This document shows positions 18,864 through 28,762 of a stretch of DNA of 64,000 nucleotides, one piece after another (the stretch's first letter is position 1; each line of letters starts with the position of its first letter). Origin of the DNA: Prorocentrum cordatum. Taxonomy: Eukaryota; Sar; Dinophyceae; Prorocentrales; Prorocentraceae. Location of the stretch: positions 378,750-442,749 of the forward strand of contig CAUYUJ010009458.1 of NCBI GenBank assembly GCA_963575745.1. The letters run 5' to 3'. Made by a program: the position numbers and the translations under genes. The notes below the pieces were generated by a model that saw only the letters and a program-made list of their open reading frames with translations, did no database searches and was not told the origin of the DNA.

Positions 18864-21175
18864 TCGTACCTTTGCACCGCTGCGGGGACAGGGGGGTCAA
18901 TCAGAAGGCCCCGCTCGTCTGTGTAGACCCGGGGGGGCACGCCTGCTGGCATGGCATCAGCGAAAAACGTCTTCTCAACTTGCTCGGCAAGGACATTGCG
19001 CGAGTGCTGTTGGGCAGACGCATAGGCGGCAGCACGGACGAGGCGCTTCCACCCAGGCTGGCTCTTGCGCACGAGGATCTCCCAGGGCCCCAAGTCGTCA
19101 GCGGGGGGGGCAGCTCGGCGCACACTTTCACCGTGATACGTAGCCACTCCAGGTCAGCAAACAAAAGTCCGAGTCCCGATCGAGCACGCTGGTCGGGGCG
19201 CGCGGCTTCCCATTCTGCTGCAAGTAGGGCAAAGGCAAGCTGAGGACCACTGTGGTGCAGCGAGCCAAACAACCGAAGACGTGCGCACCGCAACGAAATC
19301 TCTGGCGTGGGTCGATGCAACCTGGCCAGAACGAGGGCATCCGAGACCTGGGACCCAGATTCCTGAAAGCGCACTCGAGCTGCAGCTCTGTAAACCTGCA
19401 GTACAGAGCTGTGGAGCAGTCGTGATTCCCCTTGCGTAAGAGCGGGCCATGCACCCGCGTTGCAAAGACGTCCCGAGAGCACCAGGCTGTCGGCCAGCGT
19501 TAGCCGTAAGTCCTCGTCCAGGTTGTCCGTGGCGAATACTCGCCTGCGGAGGACCTGGAGGGACGAGGCCGTGGTCGAAGTCCGATATTTGATCTCCGGT
19601 GTCAGGGAGCCACGCGACACAAAAACATACCCAAGATGCACGTAGTTGGGTACAGGGGCCCGAAGGGTGCCTGAAAGTTCGGAGGTCCCACGTGCATGCC
19701 CGCCCTGCTGGTGCCAAACCTCATGTCGCGCTGCCTTGGCCCCAGGTCCCCGTAAATTGAGGAGAGCAGCGGTTTTGGTGGCGCCGATATTAAGCAGATG
19801 CCCCCTCCTGGCAAAGGTGTCGGAAACTATGACTAGTATCTTGCATAAAGCAGGGTGCACATCGCATGCTGGCATCATCACAACCACTGTACCGTCGTCG
19901 GCGTATGCTATATCCGCCAGTGAGGTGACATGTATGGCTGTGCCTGCCAATAGTGCTGTGAGGCTTCTGCCGTCGTGTGCAACCAGTGTGGTGGTAAGAC
20001 CTTCAGCTTCTAGTGCCGTCCGTACATCGCGCATGCAGTCAGCCATTTGCAGCTCGTAGAGGACATCTGCGAGCGGCTGTCCCGGGAATACCGAGCGTTG
20101 GGGAAGTGAAACTTGCCGAGACCCCTCGCAAACAAACCAGGGGGCCTGGTAACACTGTGTAACCTGTGCGACGACGTGCGGGTCCACTGTAGAGCGTTCC
20201 AAGGAGGCCCCATGGTCGCGTAACCGTGCGGCCAATTCGTGCATGGCCGCGGGGGGCAGGCCAGCTGCTTTCACGATATGTGCGATCGAGTCGTCGTCGA
20301 GGGTAGAGCGAATGAGGAACTCACGAACGGCTCGATAAAACGCCTGTGTCACGTCCAGAAACAAGCCACCAAGAGCCAGATTGCGAGCCTGAGCCAGTGC
20401 CTGTGCCAGTCACAAACAGTACGATGCATGTGTCGTGCCGCGCCCTGGCAATCCTCCAAACTGGGTCTCGCCAGCCTCCTGGGTAAGCCAGGGAATTAGC
20501 TGAGCCCGCAGACAACGCCGCGAAGCCTTGCCAATCTGGGAAGAGACCAGGATGGACCTGGAGCTGGAGCACTGGGAGGGGTCAGCCTGGCCAGCCTTGA
20601 TCAGGTCCCTGTAAAATCCCCCTTTCCATTGCAGTGGTTCAGCCAACGTAAGGGAGCATTTCAGCTGCAGAGCGTAATAGTACTCAGCCAAGACCGACGC
20701 GTGTGCCCGCAAGAGCCCTCCTGCGATGCCGTCGCACCCCGCAGCGGATCGCTTGCTTTGACGGCAAGACCGTTGGAAGTCCGCCAGGGACGGCAAAGAT
20801 GCAAGGGTGACCGGCTGGGAGGACATCCGGGCGTACGGGTCACGATAAAAGTAGCCTCGAGAGTGACGAGCTTCGACGGCAGGTATGGTGGCGGCAAATT
20901 CCAGGTCTGCAAAGTGCTGCTGCCACCTCTGTGCTACCTGTTCGTCACTTGCGATCGGTTGGCCCCCAACGTCGCGCAGCATCGGCAAAACACGATCATG
21001 ACGGCGACGTTTCGACCCAGCCCCGATCCGACGCAAAGCTGCAAAAGCCTCCGTAAACTGCCTGCGATCCCATGCTACTCTGACACCTCTGGCCACTGCT
21101 GCAACATGTCTCGCAGAGTCATGACTGGTAGACTGCTGTATGACGTACGATGCGGCACGTAAAACAAATCATACT
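18836..21175 (-). pseudogene. Reverse transcriptase region of ORF2, broken
   Basis: Two open stretches in one frame (21096-20410 and 20364-18901) are separated by a single in-frame TGA after THASYCL. Together they give a non-LTR reverse transcriptase with these motifs: GCDGIAGGLL, FGGLPGRGTTHA, LFLDVTQAFY with the first catalytic Asp (about 20355), PGQPLADVLYE, and YADD (19894-19905) with the catalytic Asp pair. A frame change at the run of eight C near 19107 moves the C-terminus into a 103-codon frame (19147-18836), which carries WKRLVRAAAYASAQQHS and VYTDERGLLIDPP. The frame then changes again into the methyltransferase-like ORF. The upstream junction with the endonuclease frame (about 21260-21100) is also shifted. 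The catalytic residues survive but the chain cannot be made. Confidence 0.8.
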
Positions 21176-21263
21176 GGTGGCCCAGAAACAACCAAGCCAT
21201 TGTCGGGCCCGAGACAGTACGGTGTCCAGGGCAGGGGGCGATGTCGACGCTGGGCCGGGTGGG

Positions 21264-22771
21264 TCACCGACCGAGGTTAGCAAGTCGGGCAGCCCAGGGC
21301 GAGTAGAGTAATTCTAGAGTCGGCAGCCGACCGAGCCTCCATAGTCCAGTTAAGTGGTCACTTGTGAAAGGCGGGAGTGTTGTACGGCCAGTAGGGCCGC
21401 GCAAAGGGGTCGCAAACGCACGAGCGGCATCGTGGGCAGCATGTCCAGCATATGCTACGGCATAGCAAGCATCGGCAACCAAACCTCGCGCAGGACCATC
21501 ACGCAAGGCATAGCGCCACTGTAACCTGCGGTACCAAAACCACTCGTCAGCACTGGCACTATCTGTGGCCCAAGCAGTAAAAACACAAGCTAGTAGCAGC
21601 TGGGAGAGCCGTCGTCGCATTGTGCGCAACCACCTCCGACCGTCGGTCCTGCTGTCCATTAGTGCAAGTGTGTGTTCCGAAATCCAGTTCTGTCGGGGAC
21701 GCCGTCCAGCTGGGGGCTGTCTGGGGGGGAACGCCTCCTCAACGGCCCGCTTCAGCTGATCATTAAGATACTGGGCATGGTCATCTGGGTGCATGTCGAA
21801 TTTGGGCTGCGGAATCGCACGCAAGGCATCGTGAAAGATCTGACACCGCACAGGGTCGCCATACTTGTCGGGGTCGTGAACAAGTTTGGGCCAGCGGGAG
21901 GCGAGGGGCACTGCTGTGGCAGGGGGCACCTGCACACCAGCCGTCACAACAAAGTGGTCGTCATTCCGAAGGAAAAGGTACATATCCATTTCCACCCCTT
22001 GCCGAGGAACGTTCATGAGCCGATCGAGCGGGACCGTCACATAATCAATGCGGCGTCGGGGAACTTCACCACACGAGCGAGGAGGAAGCCAATCACCGTG
22101 GACCCCAGAGTGAGAGTCCAAAAGCGTGGCGGGCAAGCACTGTTTAGTCGTCCGCAGAAAGTCGTGAAAACGCAAGCCAGCAAGGGTTTCAGACTCGGGC
22201 GCCACGGGGCCGACGTGCTCTGACTGTACCGATCCAACTGTAGCAGTGGCATGGAGCAAGCACTAGAGAGGAGCGGGTTGGGCACGACTGCTAACTGCAT
22301 CCTCCATCTGTGACCATCACTGATCAATCGCTGTGGCCGTGTAGCGTGAGTGCGGCGCATGCCCGACAAGCACCTCCATGCCCAAACCCGGTGCGCGAAT
22401 ACTGACAAGCATGTGACGTGGTGAATATGACAGTACGCGCACGTGTCGTCGCTCTAGCCCGCGTCCGGGCATATATTCACGCTCCATGTTGACCCACAAA
22501 GCGACCCCAGGACGTCCCTGCGGCTCGGCTGCAGACGTGAGCACACAAAAGTTACCAGCGTTCGTCCATGCATTACGGCGTACACGCGTCTCTAGGGTAC
22601 CCACAGTAAATAGGCCATGATGTGCAAACTGCGCCGCCAACGCCATCATCCGTCCGGGTATGTCGAGACCAGTAGCATCCTGATAACGACACCTGAGACG
22701 ACTCCCTCCTCTCCGATTTTTCGTCCTGCGCGGCCGGAGAGTAAGGACATTTGCCACGGCTAGTCGCAGGA
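21264..22771 (-). pseudogene. Apurinic-type endonuclease domain of ORF2, broken
   Basis: An endonuclease/exonuclease/phosphatase-type domain that would nick the target site. Seen in order are the N-terminal strand VANVLTLRP with the conserved Asn, FTVGTLETR with the metal-binding Glu, a GHAPHS segment, RIDYVTV with the Asp, and DDHFVV with the terminal Asp-His. Two in-frame stops (TGA at about 22319-22317 and TAG at about 22274-22272) interrupt it without changing frame. The LxxDxNA motif is replaced by LLHATAT, so the Asp and Asn are both lost. This copy is therefore dead for two independent reasons. Confidence 0.8.
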
Positions 22772-23819
22772 CGGCATGGCCAGAGGCTGTGGCAGGATCT
22801 CGAGGGACGCTCGAGCTTTCCTGTCCGCGTCCAGCGTCGGGCGACAAGAAGGCCAGTGAGGGGCACATGAGAGGGGGCAGTATGGGAGGCAGGGGATGCA
22901 TGCCAACTTTCGGGAACTGCCCTGAACTGGCGTGGTGGTCGGAGGCCAGCCACATCCACGGTGCAGCGGCTGTAGCTGCATGCAGTGGCGCCCACGGCTG
23001 AAAGGTCGGCTCCACCGACGGCGCAATACCCATAGAGGCCAGTCGTGCAATAGTATCTGCAAGCTCGTTCCGTGGGTCTGCACAATGTCCACGTACATGC
23101 AACCATCCCAGACGTACTTGTGTTCTCAGTAGCTTGAGGACCCCATCGAGCAACTGTGGTAGGTCCCCGCATGAGCCGTACCGTACCCCCCCCGCAGCCG
23201 CCTGTACCACCATGAGATTATCCGTATATACTGTGATAGGGTATCGTCGATGTTGTGTCGGAGCTTGCAGGAACCAGAGCACAACCCACAGCGCGGCTTG
23301 AAATTCGGCAGCATCGGAGACACTAGTAACCTGATCGCAGAGTGTGGGATCCACACCTGTGAGATATCCTTCGACCCGATATCGACCGTCTGACGACACT
23401 GCACACAGCACCCATGCCCACGAAGGTGGCCCGCCCAGCAGAGCATGTTTCGAGCCTCCTGACCCATCGGCATGAACCTCGTAGCGCACGATTTCCGAAT
23501 CCAGGGCGGGGGGGTGAGCTCCGAGGGTATCCAGAAACTGGCAAGTACTGCTATGTAGATATGGTTTAAAAAGACAGGAATCGGATGACTGATCGAGACC
23601 GAGAAAGAGAGGTGTGAGAGACGATTCAGCAGGCCAGGGCTCGGCTAGCAGGCGAAAGAGCTCCTGGCAGTCGGGAAGAGGGCAAGGCGGGCGCTCGTCC
23701 ACGGGGTCCTCCCGTGGCGGCGCCTGGGGGGCGGCCAGCAAAATGCGGGCCGCTGGCAGGCCGCGCGGCGCCTGCTCCGGGGCAGGCGTCTCAGGTGCCG
23801 CGGCCTGCGGGGGTGACAT
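22317..23819 (-). pseudogene. ORF2 N-terminal part: RNase H plus endonuclease start
   Basis: About 500 codons from the ATG that overlaps the ORF1 stop. Residues 1-60 are Pro/Ala-rich. Residues about 111-261 are a complete RNase H1-type domain: VHADGSGG with the first Asp, AAEFQAALWV with the Glu, TVYTDNLMVV with the second Asp, and LHVRGHCADPRNELADT with the His and last Asp. The endonuclease begins near residue 350. The frame ends at a premature TGA in the endonuclease. All RNase H catalytic residues are kept. Confidence 0.8.
23037..23489 (-). other. RNase H domain placed ahead of endonuclease
   Basis: About 150 residues with the D-E-D-H-D signature in order and the usual spacing. Expected role: removing RNA from the RNA-DNA hybrid during reverse transcription. 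Its position at the N-terminus of ORF2 is the unusual point. Fragments of it (VLWFLQAPT, NELADT) recur in the mosaic at 15853-16310. Confidence 0.8.
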
Positions 23820-23821
23820 CA
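23817..23821 (-). promoter_or_regulatory. TGATG stop-start overlap of ORF1 and ORF2
   Basis: On the minus strand the sequence reads GGGGTGATGTCACCCC. TGA ends ORF1, and ATG one base later starts ORF2 in a different frame. Such TAATG/TGATG overlaps serve as termination-reinitiation sites in some non-LTR elements (shown for the UAAUG of SART1). Here the function is inferred from the arrangement. Confidence 0.7.
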
Positions 23822-25738
23822 CCCCGGCGACGACTCAGGGCTGTCTTCTTCTCCGCGAGCAGGGCGTACGGGCGGGATGCGGCTGGCCAGCATGCGCCCT
23901 GGGCGCAGCGGTGGCCCCTCTCGTCCCTTGGGTGAGGGGGCGCGAGGGTCGTCCACGTGCCCAGGCGGAGCGACCGCCGCGCGCCCACGATGCGAGGCCG
24001 CCTCTTGCTGCCGCTGGGCAGCATCCTGCTGTCGCTGCATGGCCTGCTGCAGGCCCTGCTGCCCTGGCGGCCTCGCAGCTCGCTTGGCATCCCTGGCCGC
24101 CTGGCGCGCCTCCTTGGCCGACTGCTTGCGCGCCGCCTCCAGCCGTCGCGCCTCCTCAGGCGTCGGGCTGCGGCCCTCGCGCGCCGCGGCCTCGGCGGCT
24201 GCCTCCATGCCCGCAGGCGGGGCCTCCGCGGCGGGCGGGCGGCGCTGGGCGGCGGTGGCATCCGCAGCGGCCGCGGGGCCAGGCGGCGGCGCGGCGGGCC
24301 CGGCCACGGGGCCAGGCGCGTCGGGCGCGGGCGCGGCGCCGTGGCTGCCCGCGGCCAGAGCGGTCTGCAGCGAGGCCAGGACGCTGGACATCTTCGCCAT
24401 CTCCGCCGCCAGCTGCAGCTGCCCCGCCTGCAGCTGCGCGACCACGGCGACGGCAGGCGGCTCCTGCGCGGGCGGCGTCGCAGGCTGCGACGCACCAGCA
24501 GCGGGCGACATGGCCTCGTCGGCGCCGCCGACCTCGACGAAGCTTCCATCCTCAGACTTGGCGGCCGGCGTCATCTCCTCGAGCTGCTCCAGCAGCAGCT
24601 GCGCACGAGCGAGCTCCTGCTCCCGCTGCTGCGCCTTCTCCTCCAAGTGAGTCAGCTCATCTCGGCAGGCGACGACGGCCGACTGAGCCTTCTCCAACTT
24701 CGTCTGCGCTCGAGCCACGAACGCACGTTGACGGTCGCAGCGCACTCCCGGGCTGCGTGCAACAATGATCATACACAGGAGGGCAGCGTGCTCGGCTTCC
24801 TGGGCCTCGAGCTGGGCCGGCTGCACTCCGAGGTCTCGGGCCGCGCGAATGTGCTGGCCTGTCGCCGCCGCCATCGGCTTCAGGCTCTTGCGGTGGGCGG
24901 CCAGCTCCTTCTCCGAGGACGGCGGCTCCACCCAGCACTGGTGCTTGCGAACAACCTCGGGGAGCGCAGGGAGGATGCCAAGTGGGGAGCTGGCCCCCCC
25001 CTCCGAGAGCACCCCGTCCTCGTCGACGTCGTCCTCGAAGCCGACGTGGCGCTCATCCTCGCGGCGGCGGCTGCGGCGGCGGCGGCTCGACGTGGTCCGA
25101 GTCGCACTGGCCGCGCGCTCATGGCCAGCACTGGCCGCGCGGCGCCGCTCTCGCCGCTCACCCGTGTGCAGCTCGGGGGCTGGAGCGTCGGCGCGCGGCC
25201 CATGCGGCGGCATCGGCATGCGCGTGCGGCACAGCAGATCGTTGACTGCATTCGCCATGCCGCAGGTCGGGCACCACCAGCACTGCGGCGGGGGGGGCGG
25301 CACAGCGCCCAGCCAGGGCTGCAGGCCGGGCTGCAGGCCGACGCCCTTGCCCAGGCCAGGCACGCCTGCACCGCCCTTGGCGCCGGCTCCGCCCTTGGCG
25401 CCGCCTCCAGCGCAGCCCCGGCACCCCGCAGGGCCCTTGCCACCGCCACCAGCACCGCCCTTGCCCATCATGGGGTCGGCGCTGTGGTGGGCGGCCAGGC
25501 GAGCGCGGGCGGCCTGCACGCGGCGCTCCTCCGGGAGCGCGAGCCGCGCGCGGGCGCGCGCGACGCCGCGCCTGGCCGCGCAGCCAGCGAGCCCGGCGAT
25601 GCCAGGCCGGGTCAGGGCGCGCTCGGCGCCGCCCGCGGGGCGTGACGCCTGGGCGCGGTGCAGGCGCGCGGCGCGCGCGGCACGCCTGGCAGGCGGCGCA
25701 CGGCGCGCGGTGCGCGCGGCACGGCTAGCGCGCAGCAC
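23819..25738 (-). CDS. ORF1 protein with RanBP2-like zinc finger
   Basis: Up to 639 codons from 25738. That first codon is not ATG, and the upstream part is Ala/Arg low complexity. The first good ATG pair is at about 25471-25466 (MMGKGG), giving roughly 550 residues. After a Gly/Lys-rich start comes WWCPTCGMANAVNDLLCRTR. It has the RanBP2-type spacing W-x-C-x2-C-x3-N-x6-C-x2-C, except that the last Cys is Arg. An Arg/Ser-rich linker, an acidic patch and a likely coiled coil (KLEKAQSAVV to LLLEQLEEM) follow. The C-terminal half is Ala/Pro/Gln-rich. ORF1 proteins of non-LTR elements bind element RNA, and that is the expected role. The frame is open throughout and ends in the TGATG overlap with ORF2. 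Confidence 0.7.
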   Translation of the reverse strand: MLRASRAARTARRAPPARRAARAARLHRAQASRPAGGAERALTRPGIAGLAGCAARRGVARARARLALPEERRVQAARARLAAHHSADPMMGKGGAGGGGKGPAGCRGCAGGGAKGGAGAKGGAGVPGLGKGVGLQPGLQPWLGAVPPPPPQCWWCPTCGMANAVNDLLCRTRMPMPPHGPRADAPAPELHTGERRERRRAASAGHERAASATRTTSSRRRRSRRREDERHVGFEDDVDEDGVLSEGGASSPLGILPALPEVVRKHQCWVEPPSSEKELAAHRKSLKPMAAATGQHIRAARDLGVQPAQLEAQEAEHAALLCMIIVARSPGVRCDRQRAFVARAQTKLEKAQSAVVACRDELTHLEEKAQQREQELARAQLLLEQLEEMTPAAKSEDGSFVEVGGADEAMSPAAGASQPATPPAQEPPAVAVVAQLQAGQLQLAAEMAKMSSVLASLQTALAAGSHGAAPAPDAPGPVAGPAAPPPGPAAAADATAAQRRPPAAEAPPAGMEAAAEAAAREGRSPTPEEARRLEAARKQSAKEARQAARDAKRAARPPGQQGLQQAMQRQQDAAQRQQEAASHRGRAAVAPPGHVDDPRAPSPKGREGPPLRPGRMLASRIPPVRPARGEEDSPESSPG

Positions 25739-26005
25739 GCCAGGCGGGCGTGGCGGCCAGCGCGTATGGCAGCTGTCCTGCGGCAGTCGAGGTTCGCAGC
25801 GCGCGGTACCCTGTACCGAGGCGCTGCACCCAAAACCTCGAGCCGGGACGGCGGCTTGAGGAGCAGGAGGCAGGGAGGATAGGGGAGGGGGCAGCTTGTT
25901 CGGCGGCTTGGGGGGGGATCCAGGCGCGCTCTGGGGTGAGGGGGCCCTCCACTCCCCCCGTCCTCCGTCTACTTGCCCTGTGCCTCCTCTTTCTCCTCCG
26001 CCGAC
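25739..26005. other. Upstream flank of the non-LTR element
   Basis: GC-rich sequence that may hold the 5' untranslated region of the element. No conserved landmark was recognised. Confidence 0.35.
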
Positions 26006-26082
26006 TCCTCCTCCTCCTCCTCCTCCTCCTCCTCCTCCTCCTCCTCCTCCTCCTCCTCATCATCATCATCATCATCATCATC
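26006..26082. repeat. (CTC)n followed by (ATC)n microsatellite
   Basis: About 53 bp of CTC triplets run straight into about 24 bp of ATC triplets. A second, shorter CTC-rich run follows at 26170-26210. Confidence 0.95.
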
Positions 26083-26414
26083 CCCGTTCGAGGCAGGAGC
26101 TTAATTAGTCTGCTCTCCTGATCCTCCTCCCTCCTCCCTGCAAGCCGAGGGTGGCGCTAGGACAGTCGGCCTCCTCCTCCTCCTCCTCCTCCCTCCTCCT
26201 CCTCCTCCCTCCGCCGTTCTCCCTCATCCATCCTCCGCCGTTCTCCTCCATCATCATCCTTCCCCCTCGTCCTTTACACGCTTCCCCGAAACATCCCGTG
26301 CTGGGCCGTTGCGTTCCTCCTCCCTCGATCGTACTTCTCCGCGTCTCCTGATTCACTGGCTTAAACCACACCTCCGACCCCTTGGGGAGGCAGTAATCGT
26401 CCCCCGCGTGACCT

Positions 26415-27770
26415 GTCCGGACAGCCCGTGAGGCCCCTCTAGACACGTTTTGGAGCCCTCTTAGGACCGTCCTGCCGTTCCCCCGGACCGTTGCTATAGT
26501 TTCTGGGGCTTTCGCGGGGCGCCTGAAGGCCGTCGTGGAGCCTTTTGGAGAGTCTCGTGGGGCGCCAGAGGTCGATCTTGGAGGTTTACTGGGCCGTTGT
26601 GGGCCTCGTGGAAGCCCAAGAAGCGAATATGCTGAAAATGCACGTTTTCCTACGGGAATGGTACGGTTTTTGCTTCTGGAGGCCTGCTTGGAGCGCCTCG
26701 TGGTCGCGTATGCAAACGTCGTGGACTCCCATGGGGCTGTCTGGAGGCAATCTTGGGCGGTTTGGACCAAATCGTCCCCCACGTGGGCCGTCCGGACAGC
26801 CTTTGGGAGCCCTCTTGGCCCGTTTTGGAGCCCTTTTGTCGGGGGTGGACAGAACCCCAAACAGTGACACGTCGATTAGAGACTTGTCCGTTTTCGGTTC
26901 TCGAGAGGGCGCCGTGGCCGTTATTTTCCAGGCTTGCGCCCGCCAGGTTTGGGCCTCAGGTCGTTTTCACTAAACCACGTTTTACTAAAGGGGGATCTGT
27001 CCATCCCCGATAATTTTGGGACCGTCCTGCGGCTTTCCTGCCGTTGCTATGATTTCTGGAGCCTTCGTGGATCGCCCAGAAGCCGTCTTGGAGCCTTTTT
27101 GGGAGCCTCTTCGGGTGACGGGGGTCGATCTTGGAGGTTTATTGGGCCGTTGTGGGCTTCGTGAAAGCCCAAGAAGCGAATGTGCTGAAAATGTACGCTT
27201 TACCTAGGGAATTGGACGGCCCTTGCTTTTGGAGGTCTTCCTGGGGCGCCTCGTGGTCGCGTATGCAAACGTCGTGGACTCCCATGGGGCCGTGACCGAA
27301 TGGACAGCCTTTGGGGGCCCTCTTGCCCCGTTTCGGAGCCCTCTTGTGACCGTCCTGCGGCTTTCCTAAGCCGTTGCTATGGTTTCTGGGGCCTTCGTGG
27401 ATCGCCCGGACGCCGCCTTGCAGCCTTTTTGGGAGCCTCTTGGGCTGGCGAGGGTCGATCTTGGATCTTGGAGGATTCTTGGGCCGTTTTGCGCCGCGTG
27501 GAATCCGAATGGGCGAGTGTGGTGAAAATGTACGTTTCCCCTTAAGAAATGAAATGATTTTTGCTAATGGAGGGCCTCTTTGGGGCGCCTCGTAATATTG
27601 TTTCAAACGTCTTGGGGACTTATGGAGCCGTGTGGAGGCAATCTTCGGCGTTTTGGGGCCATCTTTCGTCGATTCGTAGCTCTCTTGGACCGTTCCGGGA
27701 ACCTTTGGAACCTTTTTGGCCCGTTTTGGGGCGTCCTGAGGCTCCAAGTGTGCGGATGACGGATTTGCCC
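26415..27770. repeat. 12-bp-periodic satellite with long units, L3
   Basis: Three long units begin near 26545, 27095 and 27435. Each carries GTCGATCTTGGAGG, TGGGCCGTTNTG, an AAGCGAAT(A/G)TGCTGAAAATG-type insert, GGGGCGCCTCGT and CAAACGTC. The first two also share GCGTATGCAAACGTCGTGGA exactly. Between the inserts the sequence is the usual CTTGGAGCC satellite. No coding function is supported. Confidence 0.75.
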
Positions 27771-28164
27771 TCCCCCCCCCCCTTTCCAAACCGGCCGGAC
27801 CAGGCCCCCGGGAGAGGGTTTTGGGGAGGGGGGAGAATCTCACACGCCGTGAGCAGTTCTTGCGTTGGCGTCACGATGGTGCCCTTCGATTCCTCTGACC
27901 CCTTTAGTTGTCCTCCTTGTCCTGGTTCTCGTCCTCATCAATGCGCAGTTTATTCCCACTCCTCTTTTCTCCTCATCCTCTTTCCTCGTCGTCGGTCGTC
28001 GTCGTCTGTCTGTCCCTTTTCCCCCCTCCGTCTCCCTCCTTTCCGCCCGTGTTGCCACAGCCGCAGGTGCGGAGGGTGTTGCGCCAGAAGCTCCAGCGCG
28101 TCTTCATGGCCGTCGACCTTGACGTCGCAGGCGGTCCGCCGACCTCCCTGATCAGGGCGGCAGG
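27771..28164. other. No gene seen
   Basis: C-rich at the left, TC-rich in the middle. No repeat copy or domain was recognised. Confidence 0.4.
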
Positions 28165-28365
28165 GCCCATTTCGATCCGTTTGAGCCGATTCGATATCGA
28201 TTTCGGCCCGCTTGATCCGATCCGATCCCGATATTCCGGCGATCCGATGCGGCCCGATGCTTGCATGCCGCTGGTGTGCGCAGACGATCCGATTCGATCT
28301 CGACTCCGTGCCGATGCGTTCCGATCCGACACACATTCCGATTCGATTCGATTCTCAGGCTCGAT
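28165..28365. repeat. CGATCCGATTCGAT-type repeat K3
   Basis: About 200 bp homologous to 58785-58985. Landmarks are GCCCATTTCGATC, GATATCGATTTCGG, CCCGATATTCCGGCGAT and GATGCTTGCATG. Dense in GATCCGAT words. Non-coding. Confidence 0.7.
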
Positions 28366-28762
28366 GTTGATGGATGTGGGAGGCCAAGCGGGCGCTGCGC
28401 CCTGACGACACCAAAAAGGAGGGAGATCCCTGGGGTCGGCTACTGTCGGACCGAGGTACAAGTTCGAGGTCGGCTCCTGGAGTGCACCCTAAATGTGATG
28501 CGTGCTTGGTGGATGTTAGTGTGCATCCTGGGGGAGGGGGCCCTCGGATGTTCTCGGTGTGTTTTGGCTGACGGAGGGTCTCGTGCTCTTGCGGGACGTT
28601 CCTCTGGCCCAGGGTCCGACGGCACGGCGGGCCCGTGGCGTGTCGACGCGGCGGCGAACCGCGCGCGGGCGCTCCATGCGGAGCGCCGCCGGTGGCCCCA
28701 GAGGCAGCCGCCGTCGAACTACCCGCGCTGCCGGAGAGCCGCGGTCGCTCCGGGATGGACCG
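28366..28762. other. No gene seen
   Basis: GC-rich, with overlapping arginine and proline-rich frames on both strands. Nothing was recognised. Confidence 0.4.

Larger units (their letters stand above)
16821..25738 (-). mobile_element. Decayed non-LTR retrotransposon (RNH-EN-RT-MTase)
   Basis: A LINE-like element of at least 8.9 kb on the minus strand. In its own order it has ORF1 with a RanBP2-like zinc finger and coiled coil. ORF2 follows with RNase H, apurinic-type endonuclease and reverse transcriptase. A zinc-finger plus methyltransferase-like ORF comes last. RNase H ahead of the endonuclease is unusual, since families such as I, Tad and R1 relatives carry it after the reverse transcriptase. 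The copy is inactive: ORF2 has in-frame stops, at least two frame changes and a lost endonuclease motif. The 5' and 3' ends are not defined, and no LTRs or target duplications were seen. Each domain is described separately below. Confidence 0.85.

Noticed and set aside
18836-19147. 103-codon minus-strand frame as a separate small gene
   Set aside because: It continues the RT C-terminus after a frame change at a C8 run, so it is part of the broken ORF2.
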